Origin: an archaeon | GTDB lineage: Archaea > Thermoproteota > Nitrososphaeria > Nitrososphaerales > Gagatemarchaeaceae | DNA: 41,578 bases | Assembly: GCA_021800855.1 (NCBI GenBank) | Contig: JAJYYP010000007.1 | Coordinates: forward strand, 1 to 41,578 | Reading direction: 5' to 3' | Shown: one piece after another, positions 7,225 to 14,918 of the stretch | Position numbering within the stretch: the stretch's first letter is position 1 | Layout: each line of letters opens with the position of its first letter | The notes under the pieces: generated by a model | What the model was told of the DNA's origin: nothing | The model's database searches: none | The model's input: the letters and a program-made list of their open reading frames with translations, nothing else | Made by a program: the position numbers and the translations under genes

Positions 7225-9874
7225 GACGAGGCAGAACGCCGTTCAAGGGCTCCTGCACGAGCTGGGGGCGAGCATCTACACCGACTTGGACGAGGGTCGT
7301 TTCCCAAGCCTGACCCTGGCCAGCCGGTCGGTACGGAACATAGTATACGACAAGAAGCTGCAGCAGTTCGTCCTCGGCGCGACCACGGTGAAGAAGTCGT
7401 CAGGGAACATCAAACATATCCGTCCGTTCACTCAGCTGGTATGGCTCGCCTATTTCGCCAAGAAGCTGGTGGACGAGAAACGCACCTCGACGCTCAGGGA
7501 CGTGTTCTACTCTGCCCAGGCGTTCAACGTCGAGTTCCAGGACCAGGCCGAGTCTGACGAGCTGATCACCGACTTGGAGGTCCTGATGCAGATGGCGAGG
7601 GAGGGGATGAACATCTACCCCGAAGAGAGGAGCGCTATCTTCGGGAACATGACAATAGAGTATACCGTCCCGGGTTACGAGGGGAAGACCGCTGACCTCT
7701 CCGCGAACCCTGACGGGGTGATGATCGGACCGGCACTCACCACCGCTGAGTTCAGGGACACCGACGCGGAGGTCGTCCTGGCTATAGAGAAGGGCGGGCT
7801 TTTCACAAGGTTCATCGAGGAGAGGGTGCACCTGAAGTACAAGGCGATACTCATCAATACGGCAGGGCAACCCCCGAGGTCCACGCGGTTCCTCATCAGG
7901 CGGCTGAACCAGGAGCTCGGCCTCCCCGTCGGGATTCTCTGTGACGCTGACCCTTGGGGGGCCCACATAGCCATGGTGATAAAGTCAGGATCGGTGCAAA
8001 GGGATGAACCCATAGTGGTGAAGGATTCGAAAGGCAGGGTCCGCATCACCAAAATCGGGGAGTTCGTAGACGAATGCATCGCTAACTACGGCTACTACTA
8101 TGATTCCAATGGGAACGAGGTATGTGGTGCCATCCCGTTCGAAACACTCAGCGTCGACTCTGACCATAGGGTGCGCTTCAAGCCCATGTCGGCGGCAATC
8201 CGCCATCGCCATACCGGGCCGCTCTATCGGCTCTCAACTTCAAGCGGCAGGTCAGTCGTCGTGACACCTAACCATAGCGTCTTCGTATTGAGGGAGGGGC
8301 GGTTACAGGCAGTCCCGACGACCGAATTGACCACAGGGGACCTCTTGGTGATAGAAAGGGGCGCTTCTATCCAAAGGAGCCAGCCGGTGGCCGTCGACTC
8401 CATCCAGGAACTTCTGGCGCTCTCTAAGGAAGTTCCGATCCCTAAGCTACTCGTCCACATCCAAGATGGGCTTTCAAGATCCCGAAGCCGGAGAAGCCTC
8501 GAGGCCTTCGGGCAAGGAGTAAAGCAGCCTAAATCGAGCAGGCACCTCAACAGGTCGTTCGTCAGCTCTATGAGCGGCAGCGCGCCCGACATGTTGCCTG
8601 CTCGGATATGGCTCACCAAGGAGCTGGCCCGCCTCTTCGGATACTACATTTCAGGGGGAAGGATAGTGAAGGAGAACGGGGTCCCGACGGCTGTCGAGCT
8701 CTCGTTCGGACAGCACGAACTTGAGGTAGTCGACGATGCTGAGGCCTGCATCCGGGTGGCGTTTCCCCACGCTACCGTCAAAAGGATTGCCGACTTCCCG
8801 AGGAAAGGGGTAACCCTGCGGTATGGGGGCACCCCCACCGCATTGCTCTTCCTGAGGCTATGCGGAACTGGTTTCGCGCTTAAACGGATCCCCACGGTGA
8901 TGCTTTCTGCCAGAAGGGTGCATGTCTTAGAGTTCCTCAAAGGGTGTTTTGGCGACGGATACATCACAAATTCGGGGGGGTTGGTCTGGAAGATGAAGAA
9001 CCCAGATCTGATGTCAGACCTGGCCTACCTCATGGCCCAGAACGGCATTGCCTGTTCCATAGGAGGCGACAATGCCTCCCTAATCGTGTCGGGGGTCTCA
9101 GAGGTGCAAAAACTGGTCTCAACCGTACTCCACGACGACGATAGTGCTGCCATCGTTTCGCACATAGCATCGACCAGCCATAGCTCATACGCTATGCCCA
9201 AGGCCTTCCCCATAGTTTCCAGCGAGGTTGTCAATCTGAAGCGTGAGGTCGGAAAGCACGTACGGCACGATGCGAATTCCAGGAACTTGTACAGGATGAT
9301 ATGCGACGCGACCCGGTCTGGCAAGGAGCGCGGCACGGATAGGGATAACCTGTCTTCGGTTCTGCTGCATCTGCTTTCGTGCCAGTCCAGCTCCCTGGGT
9401 CCAGAAGGGGGCAAGTTGGTGAGGAGCCTTCAGGGGCTGGTCAAAGGGGATGTCGGCTTCGACCCCATCGTCAGCATCCAGCGGACACCTCCGGTAGACG
9501 AATACGTCTACGACGTCTCAGTCCCAGGGGTGGAACGCTTCATCGGAGGGCATTCCGGAATCCTCCTACACAACTCAGCTAACGCGGCCCACCTCCGGGA
9601 GCTGACCACCCCGAACTCGAAGTGGCTCGGGGTGTACGCTAGCGACATCCAGAAGTACAAACTACCATCGGACAAGCTGACAGAAGTCGACATCAAGCGG
9701 CTCTACGAGCTGAAGTCCGACCCGAGGTACACTGAGAAGATGTGGCACGACGAGCTCGAGACCTTCCTCAAGTACAAACGGAAGAGCGAGCAGGAGGCTT
9801 TCGCTAGGTACGGCCTCAGCTACATAGTGGACACCTATCTCCCTGAGAAGCTGGAGGCGATGAAGAGCACCTGA
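7178..9874 (+). CDS. top6A: DNA topoisomerase VI subunit A precursor with intein
   Basis: DNA-cleaving (Spo11-like) subunit. 898 residues from ATG 7178, which is preceded by the strong ribosome-binding sequence GGAGGGAG; the start lies inside the end of subunit B. The winged-helix domain holds the catalytic tyrosine in 'TLRDVFYSAQ' (Tyr111). The Toprim domain has 'LAIEKGGLF' and the metal-binding 'CDADPWGAHIA'. Right after that the protein is interrupted by a 528-residue intein (residues 272-799). The C-extein resumes with 'SANAAHLRELTTPNSKWLG'. After splicing the host protein is 370 residues, the normal size for the family. Without splicing the Toprim fold would be split, so active topoisomerase VI should depend on splicing. 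Confidence 0.95.
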   Translation: MSTKKRVKRQSTGSAETRQNAVQGLLHELGASIYTDLDEGRFPSLTLASRSVRNIVYDKKLQQFVLGATTVKKSSGNIKHIRPFTQLVWLAYFAKKLVDEKRTSTLRDVFYSAQAFNVEFQDQAESDELITDLEVLMQMAREGMNIYPEERSAIFGNMTIEYTVPGYEGKTADLSANPDGVMIGPALTTAEFRDTDAEVVLAIEKGGLFTRFIEERVHLKYKAILINTAGQPPRSTRFLIRRLNQELGLPVGILCDADPWGAHIAMVIKSGSVQRDEPIVVKDSKGRVRITKIGEFVDECIANYGYYYDSNGNEVCGAIPFETLSVDSDHRVRFKPMSAAIRHRHTGPLYRLSTSSGRSVVVTPNHSVFVLREGRLQAVPTTELTTGDLLVIERGASIQRSQPVAVDSIQELLALSKEVPIPKLLVHIQDGLSRSRSRRSLEAFGQGVKQPKSSRHLNRSFVSSMSGSAPDMLPARIWLTKELARLFGYYISGGRIVKENGVPTAVELSFGQHELEVVDDAEACIRVAFPHATVKRIADFPRKGVTLRYGGTPTALLFLRLCGTGFALKRIPTVMLSARRVHVLEFLKGCFGDGYITNSGGLVWKMKNPDLMSDLAYLMAQNGIACSIGGDNASLIVSGVSEVQKLVSTVLHDDDSAAIVSHIASTSHSSYAMPKAFPIVSSEVVNLKREVGKHVRHDANSRNLYRMICDATRSGKERGTDRDNLSSVLLHLLSCQSSSLGPEGGKLVRSLQGLVKGDVGFDPIVSIQRTPPVDEYVYDVSVPGVERFIGGHSGILLHNSANAAHLRELTTPNSKWLGVYASDIQKYKLPSDKLTEVDIKRLYELKSDPRYTEKMWHDELETFLKYKRKSEQEAFARYGLSYIVDTYLPEKLEAMKST
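7991..9574 (+). mobile_element. Intein with LAGLIDADG endonuclease domain in topoisomerase VI A
   Basis: 528 residues, from Ser272 (SVQRDEPIVV, block A) to the 'GILLHN' end, with Ser as the first C-extein residue. Block B has the TxxH motif 'TPNHSVFVL' (Thr363-His366). Block F is 'YVYDVSVPGVERFIGG' and block G 'GILLHN|S'. A dodecapeptide endonuclease lies in the middle: first motif 'LARLFGYYISGGRI' (residues 483-496) and second 'LKGCFGDGYI'. The second keeps its Asp; the first has Gly493 where an acidic residue is expected, so cleavage may be lost. Splice residues (Ser1, penultimate His, Asn, Ser+1) are all present, so splicing should work. The insertion point is next to the metal-binding DxD motif, as inteins favour conserved active sites. 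Confidence 0.93.
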
Positions 9875-9897
9875 CATGCTTCAGGAACGAGGAATCG

Positions 9898-9905
9898 CTA
9901 AAATA
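9898..9905 (+). promoter_or_regulatory. TATA-like box for the 9932 gene
   Basis: CTAAAATA ends 26 bp before ATG 9932, the same spacing seen at several other genes here, which predicts a leaderless transcript. Confidence 0.5.
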
Positions 9906-9931
9906 CCCTCCCCCTCCGCCTGAAAAGGCCG

Positions 9932-10141
9932 ATGACGTTCGAAGCAGAACAGTCCAGGGTTGACGCGCTGGTAAGGCTCATGGGCGTCATCGTGTTGGTC
10001 TTCGGCATCCTCCTGCTATACTACACCTACGCCAACGCAGGGGTGGCCGGCCAGGCCGCGGAGATAGTCACCATCAACTACTCTCTCGGCTTCATCCTCT
10101 CCGCAGTGGGCGTCGTCGCGACGTTCGCGAAGTTCAAGTGA
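9932..10141 (+). CDS. Small two-helix membrane protein
   Basis: 69 residues, not recognised as a named family. A short acidic N-terminus is followed by two hydrophobic segments: about residues 16-34 ('LMGVIVLVFGILLLYY') and 47-65 ('NYSLGFILSAVGVVATF'). No catalytic motif is seen. It starts at ATG directly downstream of a well-placed TATA element and ends 6 bases before the inositol-phosphate synthase gene, so the two form an operon and a membrane or lipid-related role is possible. Codon use resembles its neighbours, so it is probably a real gene. Confidence 0.65.
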   Translation: MTFEAEQSRVDALVRLMGVIVLVFGILLLYYTYANAGVAGQAAEIVTINYSLGFILSAVGVVATFAKFK

Positions 10142-10147
10142 GATAGC

Positions 10148-11188
10148 TTGCCCATCAAGGTGGCGCTGACCGGGATAGGGAACTCCGCCTCCGTGCTGGT
10201 CCAGGGCCTGAGGTTCTATTCAGGAGACGAAAAGAAGGGGCTCTGGCACCCGAACGTTGCCGGGTTCAAGCCCAGGGACATACAGATAGTCGCCGCCTTC
10301 GACATCGACTCGAGGAAGGTGGGGCTGGAGCTCTCCAAGGCGGCGTTCGCCCCTCCCAACGTGGCCAAAAGGTATGTCTCGCTCCCTCGGAGCAAGGTCA
10401 CAGTCAGGGGCGGGATTTCGAGGGGAGACGTCGCACCGCACCTCAGCGGGGTGAAGCTGGAACGTACGAGCTCGGACGACGTGTCCAAGGCGCTCGAAGA
10501 CTCCGGGGCTGACCTCCTGGTCAACATGATATCTTCGGGGTGCACCGCCTCGACCGAGGAATACGCGAGGGCCGCCATGCGAGCCGGATGCGGGTTCATC
10601 AACTGTACACCGGCCCTTGTCCTGAAGAACAACAAGCTGGTCGCGGACTTCCAGAAGGCCAAGCTCCCTCTCGTGGGTGACGACCTCATGAGCCAGTTCG
10701 GCGGGACCATATTCCACAAGGGCCTCCTAGGCCTCATGGTGAAGCGGGGGATCAAGATCTCGAAGAGCTACCAGCTCGATGTGGGCGGCGGCTCAGAGAC
10801 TATGAACACCATAGACGAGGGAATCAAGATGGCCAAGAGGGAGGTGAAGACCTCTTCCGTCGCCGAGGAGGTCCCATACAAGTTCGAGACGATCGCGGGG
10901 ACCACCGACTACGTCGACTACATGGGCAACGACAGGACAAGCTACTTCTGGTTCACAGGGAGCACCTTCTTGGACAGCGGTGTGACAGTCGACGTGTACC
11001 TCCGCTCCTCGGACGGGGCCAACGGAGGGAACGTCCTCCTTGACGTCATAAGGGCGACATACAGGTGCATGAAGGTGGGGAAGCTTGGGACTGTAGGGGA
11101 GATCTGTGCCTACGGGTTCAAGTCACCGCCACGGCCTACGCGCTTCGAGGAAGCGTTCACGAAGTTCGCCGCCCTCTACGTCCGCTGA
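10148..11188 (+). CDS. Inositol-1-phosphate synthase (myo-inositol-3-phosphate synthase family)
   Basis: 346 residues from TTG 10148. Converts glucose-6-phosphate to inositol phosphate in an NAD+-dependent reaction; in archaea the product feeds archaetidylinositol-type membrane lipids or inositol-based solutes. The N-terminal Rossmann motif is 'VALTGIGNSASVLVQGL'; further on come 'NCTPA', 'GDDLMSQFGGTIFHK' and the conserved 'DVGGGSETMNT', where the active-site region lies. Length fits the short archaeal/actinobacterial class rather than the ~500-residue eukaryotic one. It follows the small membrane protein gene by 6 bases. Confidence 0.92.
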   Translation: MPIKVALTGIGNSASVLVQGLRFYSGDEKKGLWHPNVAGFKPRDIQIVAAFDIDSRKVGLELSKAAFAPPNVAKRYVSLPRSKVTVRGGISRGDVAPHLSGVKLERTSSDDVSKALEDSGADLLVNMISSGCTASTEEYARAAMRAGCGFINCTPALVLKNNKLVADFQKAKLPLVGDDLMSQFGGTIFHKGLLGLMVKRGIKISKSYQLDVGGGSETMNTIDEGIKMAKREVKTSSVAEEVPYKFETIAGTTDYVDYMGNDRTSYFWFTGSTFLDSGVTVDVYLRSSDGANGGNVLLDVIRATYRCMKVGKLGTVGEICAYGFKSPPRPTRFEEAFTKFAALYVR

Positions 11189-11205
11189 AGCGCTTCGGCG
11201 CCATG

Positions 11206-12207
11206 CTACAATGCCTCCGCCTCAGACTCGAGCTCATGGAGCCCTGCTGGGTCCCCGAACAGGAGGAGCGTGTCGTCCTCCTTGATTGTCAGCCCGGGGT
11301 CGAACACGTTCTGGATGAGCTCTCCGCCTCTCACCAGGCCGATTACGTGGGCGAGCCTGGTCAGGTCTGGCAGCTTCTTTCCGACCAGCTTTGACGCCTT
11401 GAACACCGAGAACTGTGCGATCTCCTTCGTCCCGACCTTCTCTGAGAACACTATCCCCACCAGGTCTCGGGTGACCGCCGAGAGGGCGAGCAGGTGCCCT
11501 ACTGACACGGACGAAGGGACGACCACGTCGGCGCCGGCGTTCTTGGCTGTCCCAGTCAGCTGCTCGTCGTGAACAACTGAGACTATCCTTATGTCTGGCC
11601 TCAGCCTCCGCGCGCTCAGCATCGTGAGGATGTTCTCCGAGTCCCTTTCATGGGTCGCGATGAGCGTCGATGCCTCGTCGATACCAGCCTCTTTGAGGGC
11701 GGCCATCTGCCTGTTCTCCTGCTGCAGCACCACCCTCACCTTCTTCTTCGCAAGGACGTCGCGGATTGCGGGGTCGTGGGTTATCACCACGTAGTCCACC
11801 CCGATTTCATCAAGCTTGTCGGCCACGTATCTTCCGACGTTGGCGTATCCGAATATTATGGTGTGTCTTTTCATCCTCTTGATGAGGCTCTTCTCAGCCT
11901 CGCCTCTGGCGAGGTCCCCGTTGACCACCGCGTTCACTGTCGCCTGCAACAGCGACGCGGCAGCCCCCACGGAGACAACGATCATCACTATCAATAGCAC
12001 CTCCTCCGCCGGATTGATGGTGTAGAAGTTGCCGTTGTTGGGGACGTAAATCCCTATGGTGGTGATGGTCGAAACGGACGCGAGGAGCGCCCCCAGGGGC
12101 GGGAGCCCGTTGTAGTAGGCGAACACCGCAGCCCCGAGGCCGAACATTCCTCCGAGTATGATCAGCTGCCTGTAGAGCGCCTTGAGGAGGTACATGGGCG
12201 CGTACAT
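11206..12207 (-). CDS. Two-helix ion channel with RCK (TrkA-N/TrkA-C) domains
   Basis: 333 residues. Membrane helix 1 ('LIILGGMFGLGAAVFAYY', ~15-32), a pore loop, and helix 2 ('EEVLLIVMIVVSVGAAASLL', ~68-87) are followed by a Rossmann-type RCK domain starting 'HTIIFGYANVGRYVADKL' and a C-terminal TrkA-C domain ('LVGKKLPDL...LLLFGDPAGL'). This is the MthK-like layout of a ligand-gated K+ channel. Odd: the selectivity filter reads 'TTIGIY', not TVGYG. No start codon exists in frame just upstream although the reading frame is open there ('RTRTLGFLFYQS'), so the true N-terminus may be slightly longer. Convergent with the inositol-phosphate synthase gene. Confidence 0.87.
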   Translation of the reverse strand: MYAPMYLLKALYRQLIILGGMFGLGAAVFAYYNGLPPLGALLASVSTITTIGIYVPNNGNFYTINPAEEVLLIVMIVVSVGAAASLLQATVNAVVNGDLARGEAEKSLIKRMKRHTIIFGYANVGRYVADKLDEIGVDYVVITHDPAIRDVLAKKKVRVVLQQENRQMAALKEAGIDEASTLIATHERDSENILTMLSARRLRPDIRIVSVVHDEQLTGTAKNAGADVVVPSSVSVGHLLALSAVTRDLVGIVFSEKVGTKEIAQFSVFKASKLVGKKLPDLTRLAHVIGLVRGGELIQNVFDPGLTIKEDDTLLLFGDPAGLHELESEAEAL

Positions 12208-13016
12208 CGACTGGTAGAAGAGGAACCCGAGCGTCCTGGTGCGCCTCCGACCACTTCTGGCACCAGAACGCCTGTATGGGGTGGAATCTTGCGTGGGTCC
12301 GGGCTGGCACGGTATGATTTTACGGTTTTCGTATGGCTGTCCGCCTCAAGCGCCGCCCTGGCGGAGGAAGCCCTGGGTGAAACCGGTGCGGAACATAGGA
12401 CGCAGAGGCCAGACGGGTCGTTCACGAAGGGTCCGCTCTGCGCTCACTAACTGGCGGCGATTGTCGACTCTGACTGGTACACCATGCTAGAAATGGACCC
12501 GAACTCGGTTCGAGTCCCGGATTTTGGATGCACCATGGAGGTCATGGCCGGTCATCCAGGCTTTCGGTATGTGAGCACCACCCTGTTTCAATCACCGACA
12601 ACCAGTCTGGGAGGGACCTTCAGCTGGGGGGCTGATTTCTGGGGCGCGGGTCCCGTGGGGCCCGCACTTGAACGGGTTCAAACCCGTTACATTAGATGCA
12701 AGAATTGCATCAGTCGGCGTGGCCGACCTGTTCTGGAGGGGGTGCTACAGGCACCTGATGGACGAGGACGAGAACTTCTCGTCCTGAATAGAGAACATAT
12801 CCAGGGGGAGCTAGATACGCCGAGGTCACCCTGAGGCGGATGGGCATGCCCTGCGTGATATATGGCGAGAACCACGGGTACCTGGCGCACACGCTCATGG
12901 GGGAGGCTGGAGCGCAATGGATTATACGTGAGGCCAACGAGCGTCAGAGGGCGAGTTATGTCGAATGCCTTCTATCAAAATTCTTTTGTAGAGCGACCCT
13001 GTCCTATGCCAAGTTC
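12208..13016. other. Gene-poor region with hairpins and possible coding remnants
   Basis: About 800 bases with no convincing intact gene. Hairpins: 12495-12517 (GGAC/GTCC and CGAA/TTCG), AACGGGTTCAAACCCGTT near 12671-12688, and a perfect 9-bp stem with a 3-base loop at 12765-12785. On the plus strand, one frame reads 'GVADLFWRGCYRHLMDEDEN' (~12717-12776) and another 'RRMGMPCVIYGENHGYLAHT' (~12834-12893); both look protein-like but are separated by stops, as expected for a decayed gene. I do not recognise the protein. A stable noncoding RNA is also possible. Confidence 0.4.
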
Positions 13017-13610
13017 TTGAGCGAACAGTGGGATGAGGCATACCGAACAGGGCAGTATCGAAACTGGGATTTCGGCGCTGCGTCACAGGAGGTCGCGACC
13101 ATTGCGGCGTTTGGACTCTTCCCTCGAAATGGAACGATCTTAGACGCTGGCTGCGGCTCCGGCTCTGACGCAGTCTTCTTGGCTACCCTCGGCTTCCGAG
13201 TCAAAGCCCTGGATGCCAGCTCGGTTGCGTTGGACTTGGTAAAAGGAAAGGCCGCGAAGGCGGGTGTGAGAGTCGAGGCTATTCATGCTGACGCCACGAA
13301 GATGCCGATTGATGATGCAAGCATAGATTTCGCGCTCGATAGGGGATTGCTCCACAACCTGAACGACAACGACGGCGTGGCCTACGGAAGGGAACTCGCA
13401 AGGGTGCTTAAGCAGGGTGCCGGGCTTCTACTTCGGGGGGCTCGAATCAGTTATAATGGAAACTTCAATCCAATCACTGTAGAACGCCTGAGAGCGACGT
13501 TTACTGAAAGCCAGTTTTCAATCGGCCCGTTAATCCCCATCACGATGGTCTCTGGCGCTGACAAGGACCCAACACTCGATGGCGTCATCGTGCGAATTCA
13601 GCGCAGATAG
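13017..13610 (+). CDS. Class I SAM-dependent methyltransferase
   Basis: 197 residues from TTG 13017. The motif I 'ILDAGCGSGSDAVFLA' (SAM-binding) is near residues 41-56, followed by 'VKALDASSVALDLV' (motif II), 'VEAIHADATKMPIDD' and motif IV 'IDFALDRGLLHNL'. The beginning 'SEQWDEAYRTGQYRNWDFG' is the usual start of this small methyltransferase group, which supports TTG 13017 rather than the earlier ATG 12840. A TATA-like CTTTTGTA at 12983-12990 is 26 bp upstream. The substrate cannot be told. The gene is somewhat less GC-rich than its neighbours, so it may have been acquired. Confidence 0.85.
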   Translation: MSEQWDEAYRTGQYRNWDFGAASQEVATIAAFGLFPRNGTILDAGCGSGSDAVFLATLGFRVKALDASSVALDLVKGKAAKAGVRVEAIHADATKMPIDDASIDFALDRGLLHNLNDNDGVAYGRELARVLKQGAGLLLRGARISYNGNFNPITVERLRATFTESQFSIGPLIPITMVSGADKDPTLDGVIVRIQRR

Positions 13611-13682
13611 GTCGACGCACATATCACAGCTACCTCCAGGGAAGGATCACCTCATCCTCTCCGGGGTCGGGCACCGCTCTCA

Positions 13683-13697
13683 CCCGAATAATTCGGG
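13683..13697 (-). terminator. Hairpin downstream of tRNA-Asn / methyltransferase
   Basis: CCCGAATAATTCGGG forms a 6-bp stem with a 3-base loop between the ends of the methyltransferase gene and the convergent tRNA-Asn gene. It could end either transcript. No long T-tract follows, so a terminator role is inferred from position only. Confidence 0.35.
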
Positions 13698-13722
13698 TAC
13701 AGATTTAACACGGTAAAGTCAG

Positions 13723-13830
13723 CGGCGACGGTCGGACTCGAACCGACGACCAATTGGTCTCTGCCTGGCGAGCTAACAGCCAATTGCTCTACCACGCTGC
13801 CCAGTCTCTGGACTTCTGAGCTACGTCGCC
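13723..13830 (-). tRNA. tRNA-Asn(GTT) with two predicted introns
   Basis: On the minus strand the acceptor GGCGACG pairs perfectly with CGTCGCC; the discriminator is G and CCA is not encoded. D stem GCTC/GAGC, anticodon stem ATTGG/CCAAT with loop C-T-GTT-A-A, and T arm GTCGG-TTCGAGT-CCGAC are all intact. Two insertions break the standard length. A 15-base intron sits at the canonical 37/38 site (13759-13773). A second insertion of about 19 bases lies in the D-loop (about 13797-13815) and can form a 6-bp hairpin. Removing both leaves a normal 74-base tRNA with D-loop AGCGTGGTA. Exact D-loop splice points are ambiguous by a few bases. Confidence 0.9.
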
Positions 13831-13947
13831 GCACCCGGTCCGTTCCGAGATGCGCTCAAAAACATTCTTAGTGTGAAGGCGGTGTTTGACGAGACCAAGG
13901 TCCACGGCTCCTGAGAATAGAAATGAGTATTCTGAGGAACTTTTCGG

Positions 13948-14301
13948 TCACTCGTTGAATACTACGCGATACCTCTCAGGGACAAGGTCATGAATCAGTG
14001 CTTGACGAGGTCTCAATTTCTGACCCGGTTCCTTAAATTCAAGAAAGTATACTGTATTGTCTTTCACGCCTATTCTGTCACATACAACCAACAGCGAGAA
14101 TACCGTCCAACCCATCCTCCTTAGCTCATTGGCAACATTCTCTTCATTGGCAATCTGCTGGAGTCTTCTCCTCCTCTGAGTTTCCGAGTCATGAGAAAGG
14201 CCTTCGAGTTCCTTTGCCCGAATCGACCTCAGTTCCGGGTGAAGGATCGGAGCGTTACGCCTTCCTCTGCTTCTTTCCTCTGCAGTGAACTGATGTCCCA
14301 C
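13948..14301 (-). CDS. Small PD-(D/E)XK nuclease-like protein
   Basis: 117 residues, unnamed. The N-terminal third is basic and arginine-rich ('EERSRGRRNAP', 'ETQRRRRLQQ'). The C-terminal half reads '...ELRRMGWTVFSLLVVCDRIG' then 'VYFLEFKEPGQKLRPRQA', which fits the restriction-endonuclease-like core: Asp in CDRIG, the E-x-K pair in LEFK, and a following Gln. Such folds occur in restriction, repair and VRR-NUC-type proteins; the present one is too short to assign. It starts at GTG 14301, immediately next to an ATTATATT element, so the true start is uncertain. It is AT-richer than nearby core genes, hinting at transfer. Confidence 0.65.
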   Translation of the reverse strand: MGHQFTAEERSRGRRNAPILHPELRSIRAKELEGLSHDSETQRRRRLQQIANEENVANELRRMGWTVFSLLVVCDRIGVKDNTVYFLEFKEPGQKLRPRQALIHDLVPERYRVVFNE

Positions 14302-14393
14302 AATATAATGCAGCGGAAGCCGGCTAGATAACCTGAAACCTATGACTGCCGCCTATGCCTGACTCGTTTCCGAAAGTAATCCCAGGAATGTTG

Positions 14394-14400
14394 TTTATAC
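14394..14400 (+). promoter_or_regulatory. TATA-like box for the NTF2-like gene
   Basis: TTTATAC lies about 24-30 bp before GTG 14424 and ATG 14430, predicting a leaderless or nearly leaderless transcript. Confidence 0.5.
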
Positions 14401-14423
14401 CCTAGATTGATTGGCCGAAGCTT

Positions 14424-14891
14424 GTGCAGATGTCCGCCTCTGAAAAGGACAGAAAGGACGTCGAGTCAGTCATCCGGGCTTTCTTCGAGGCAGGCAAGAA
14501 CAAGGACCTGACCTCCCTGGCTGACTTTCACTCGTCGAGAGAGGCGTTCTCGAAATTCGACGAAAACCCGCCTTATGCCCGGCAGAACTCTGACGAGGCC
14601 TTCGTTTACGAGCAGGCCGCCTTCGCCAACATATCTGATTACAGGTACTCCATAGACGACTTGAGAATCGACATGTTCGGGGACGCGTCGGTCGCCACCT
14701 TTTATCTGACCTATGGCGGGATGTTCGTCAACGACTATTCCTTCGAAGGCTCCCCCGTCAGCGGCCGGGCCAGGGTCACTATGGTGCTGGTGAAGACCGC
14801 CAGGGGGTGGAGAATCGCCCACGAGCACCTGAGCCGGTACCCAGACTGGGTCGTGCCGGGACCAGACCAGCGACCCCGGACCAAGGGTTAA
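14424..14891 (+). CDS. SnoaL-like / NTF2-fold protein
   Basis: 155 residues from GTG 14424; ATG 14430 is an equally likely start. The pattern is that of the SnoaL/DUF4440 NTF2-like superfamily: an N-terminal helix 'DVESVIRAFFEAGKNKDLTSLADF', then 'YRYSIDDLRIDMFGDASVATFYL', 'GRARVTMVLVKTARGWRIAHEHLSRYP'. The final 'GWRIAHEHLS' strand is a hallmark. Members are enzymes or ligand-binding proteins of many kinds; no specific role can be given. It ends 27 bases before the next gene. Confidence 0.75.
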   Translation: MQMSASEKDRKDVESVIRAFFEAGKNKDLTSLADFHSSREAFSKFDENPPYARQNSDEAFVYEQAAFANISDYRYSIDDLRIDMFGDASVATFYLTYGGMFVNDYSFEGSPVSGRARVTMVLVKTARGWRIAHEHLSRYPDWVVPGPDQRPRTKG

Positions 14892-14918
14892 CTAGCAGCC
14901 GTCAGGCCTGCCTGGCAG

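Noticed and set aside
12340-12400. Resemblance to RNase P RNA (GGAGGAA..., GGGTGAAA...GGTGCGG)
   Set aside because: The spacing between the two motifs is wrong and other universal RNase P elements were not found.
12495-12536. tRNA-like T-loop GGTTCGAGTCC followed by GCACCA
   Set aside because: The T stem has a mismatch and no 5' acceptor partner is present; it is better explained by a local hairpin.
12484-12834. Open frame of 116 codons on the plus strand
   Set aside because: No family-like pattern and biased composition; protein-like scraps lie in other frames.
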